From: Verrucomicrobiales bacterium
GTDB taxonomy: Bacteria > Verrucomicrobiota > Verrucomicrobiia > Limisphaerales > SXQI01
DNA length: 14,151 nt
Assembly (NCBI GenBank): GCA_005793025.1
Contig: SXQI01000050.1
Coordinates: 1 to 14,151 of the forward strand
Direction: 5' to 3'
Shown here: piece by piece, positions 13,185 to 14,151 of the stretch
Numbering within the stretch: position 1 is the stretch's first letter
Layout: each line of letters begins with the position of its first letter
Notes under the pieces: generated by a model
Databases searched by the model: none
What the model saw: the letters and a program-made list of their open reading frames with translations, nothing else
Told to the model about the DNA's origin: nothing
Made by a program: the position numbers and the translations under genes

Positions 13185-14129
13185 ATGAACCCGAATCTCA
13201 GCCCAGAGATCAGCCGCCCTGCGCCCAAGAGCCGACGCATCCCCCGCTCCTTCAAAGAACTGACCCCAAGCAACCATTTCCATCCGGGCACTTTCTTCTA
13301 TGAACTCCTCTGGAAAGGCTGGCTCACCAAGCGCACCGGTCGCCGACACCGCCCACAATTCCCAAATGTTGATCCCGGCCAAGCCGCCCTCACATGGATC
13401 GGTCACTCCTCTTTCCTACTTCAATTCTCGGACATGAACGCGTTGGTAGATCCCAATTTTGCCAATTGGCTTTTTCTCCTCAAACGCCTCCGCCACGCAG
13501 GTTGCAAAATCGAAGACCTCCCCAAAATAGATCTAGTTCTCATCACTCACGCTCACTTCGACCACTTCCATCGACCCAGCATCCGAAAACTCGACGGCCA
13601 CCATTTCCGAACCGCCGTGGTTCCATGGGGGATGGGGGATCTCGCTCTAGGATTGGGATTTGGACGAATTGTGGAACTTCGCTGGTGGGAGTCCTTTGAG
13701 CATCGCGGCTGGAAGGTAACTCTCACTCCCTCCCAACATTGGGGTGCAAGAGTCCTTCACGACAAACACCGTGGCTTCGGAGGTTACCTCATCGAACACC
13801 AAGGCCGTTCCATTTACCACGCGGGTGATAGTGCCTACAACCCATGCTTCAAGGAAATCGGTGCGCGCACCCGACCCGAGGTCGCCCTCCTGCCGATCGG
13901 TGCGTATTATCCCGATTCCTTTCGCCGCGTTCACATGGGCCCTGACGAAGCCTTGACCGTCTTTCAAGAACTCCAAGCCCAATGGCTGGTTCCCATGCAC
14001 TACGGCACATTCAAACTCAGCTTTGAACACGTGGACGAACCCCTCCGCTGGTTGCGCGAACTCACCGCCACCGCAGGGTTGAGCCACCGATTGCGAGTCC
14101 TCGAAGAAGGTGTCCCCGAACTTTTCTAG
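13185..14129 (+). CDS. Metallo-beta-lactamase-fold hydrolase, NAPE-PLD/UlaG-like
   Basis: 314 residues. Metal ligands are visible: THAHFDH (His122, His124, Asp126, His127), His185 in TPSQHWGAR, Asp215 in YHAGDSAY, and His272 in MHYGTF. Further family markers are LTWIGHSSFLLQ (69-80) near the start of the fold, LLPIGAYYP (235-243) and RRVHMGPDEA (248-257). This pattern is that of the NAPE-PLD/RomA branch of the metallo-beta-lactamase fold: two-metal phosphodiesterases acting on N-acyl phosphatidylethanolamine in animals. Bacterial members have mostly unknown substrates; UlaG-type lactonases are related. The first about 65 residues are basic and lack a signal peptide, so a cytoplasmic location is likely. 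The ATG has no Shine-Dalgarno sequence. It is divergent from the Pro/Val/Tyr-rich gene and stands alone at the right edge, complete. Confidence 0.9.
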   Translation: MNPNLSPEISRPAPKSRRIPRSFKELTPSNHFHPGTFFYELLWKGWLTKRTGRRHRPQFPNVDPGQAALTWIGHSSFLLQFSDMNALVDPNFANWLFLLKRLRHAGCKIEDLPKIDLVLITHAHFDHFHRPSIRKLDGHHFRTAVVPWGMGDLALGLGFGRIVELRWWESFEHRGWKVTLTPSQHWGARVLHDKHRGFGGYLIEHQGRSIYHAGDSAYNPCFKEIGARTRPEVALLPIGAYYPDSFRRVHMGPDEALTVFQELQAQWLVPMHYGTFKLSFEHVDEPLRWLRELTATAGLSHRLRVLEEGVPELF

Positions 14130-14151
14130 CGGCGATCGCAAACAGGAAAAA

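Noticed and set aside
13647..14141. Minus-strand open frame of 164 codons
   Set aside because: Antisense to the metallo-beta-lactamase-fold gene, whose metal ligands fix the real frame.

Overview
The window looks like an ordinary chromosomal stretch from a Verrucomicrobiota-type bacterium. This is inferred from protein families, not from a marker gene. The supporting mix is a DUF1080 (3-keto-disaccharide hydrolase-like) protein, a Tat-exported TIM-barrel sugar isomerase, a GFTLIELLVV pseudopilin with an IDGS motif near its C-terminus, an ECF-type sigma domain joined to other domains, a CotH-like kinase, and mostly absent Shine-Dalgarno sequences. There are no rRNA or tRNA genes, insertion sequences or CRISPR arrays, and coding density is high: no gene-free gap reaches 300 bases.

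Layout. (a) 1-568, plus strand: 3' part of a ChbG/YdjC-type deacetylase, cut by the left edge. (b) 609-5980, minus strand: five closely spaced genes, transcribed ROK kinase, GmhA-like SIS protein, UvrC, nucleoside/sugar MFS permease, exported TIM-barrel isomerase/epimerase. This reads as a sugar uptake and modification operon with a DNA repair gene inside it. (c) 6104/6122-9120, plus strand: a type II pseudopilin, then a 757-residue protein with an ECF sigma factor-like N-terminus, one membrane helix and a CotH kinase-like C-terminal domain. (d) 9138-9953, minus: secreted DUF1080 protein. (e) 10079-10906, plus: exported TlpA-like thioredoxin, divergent from DUF1080 across a 125-base gap full of inverted repeats. 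(f) 10928-12525, minus: gamma-carbonic-anhydrase-like hexapeptide protein followed by RuvB. (g) 12628-13041, minus: small secreted Pro/Val/Tyr-rich protein with a His-rich tail, ending in the clearest intrinsic terminator of the window. (h) 13185-14129, plus: NAPE-PLD/UlaG-like metallo-beta-lactamase-fold hydrolase.

The most unusual item is the sigma-membrane-CotH fusion. It joins a cytoplasmic transcription-factor-like module to a kinase-like domain that the predicted topology places outside the cytoplasm, and it sits directly behind a pseudopilin gene. Other points worth a second look are a UvrC lacking about 80 residues before its nuclease core, a ROK kinase without the usual zinc cysteines, and a possible start-codon-sequestering RNA structure upstream of the DUF1080 gene.
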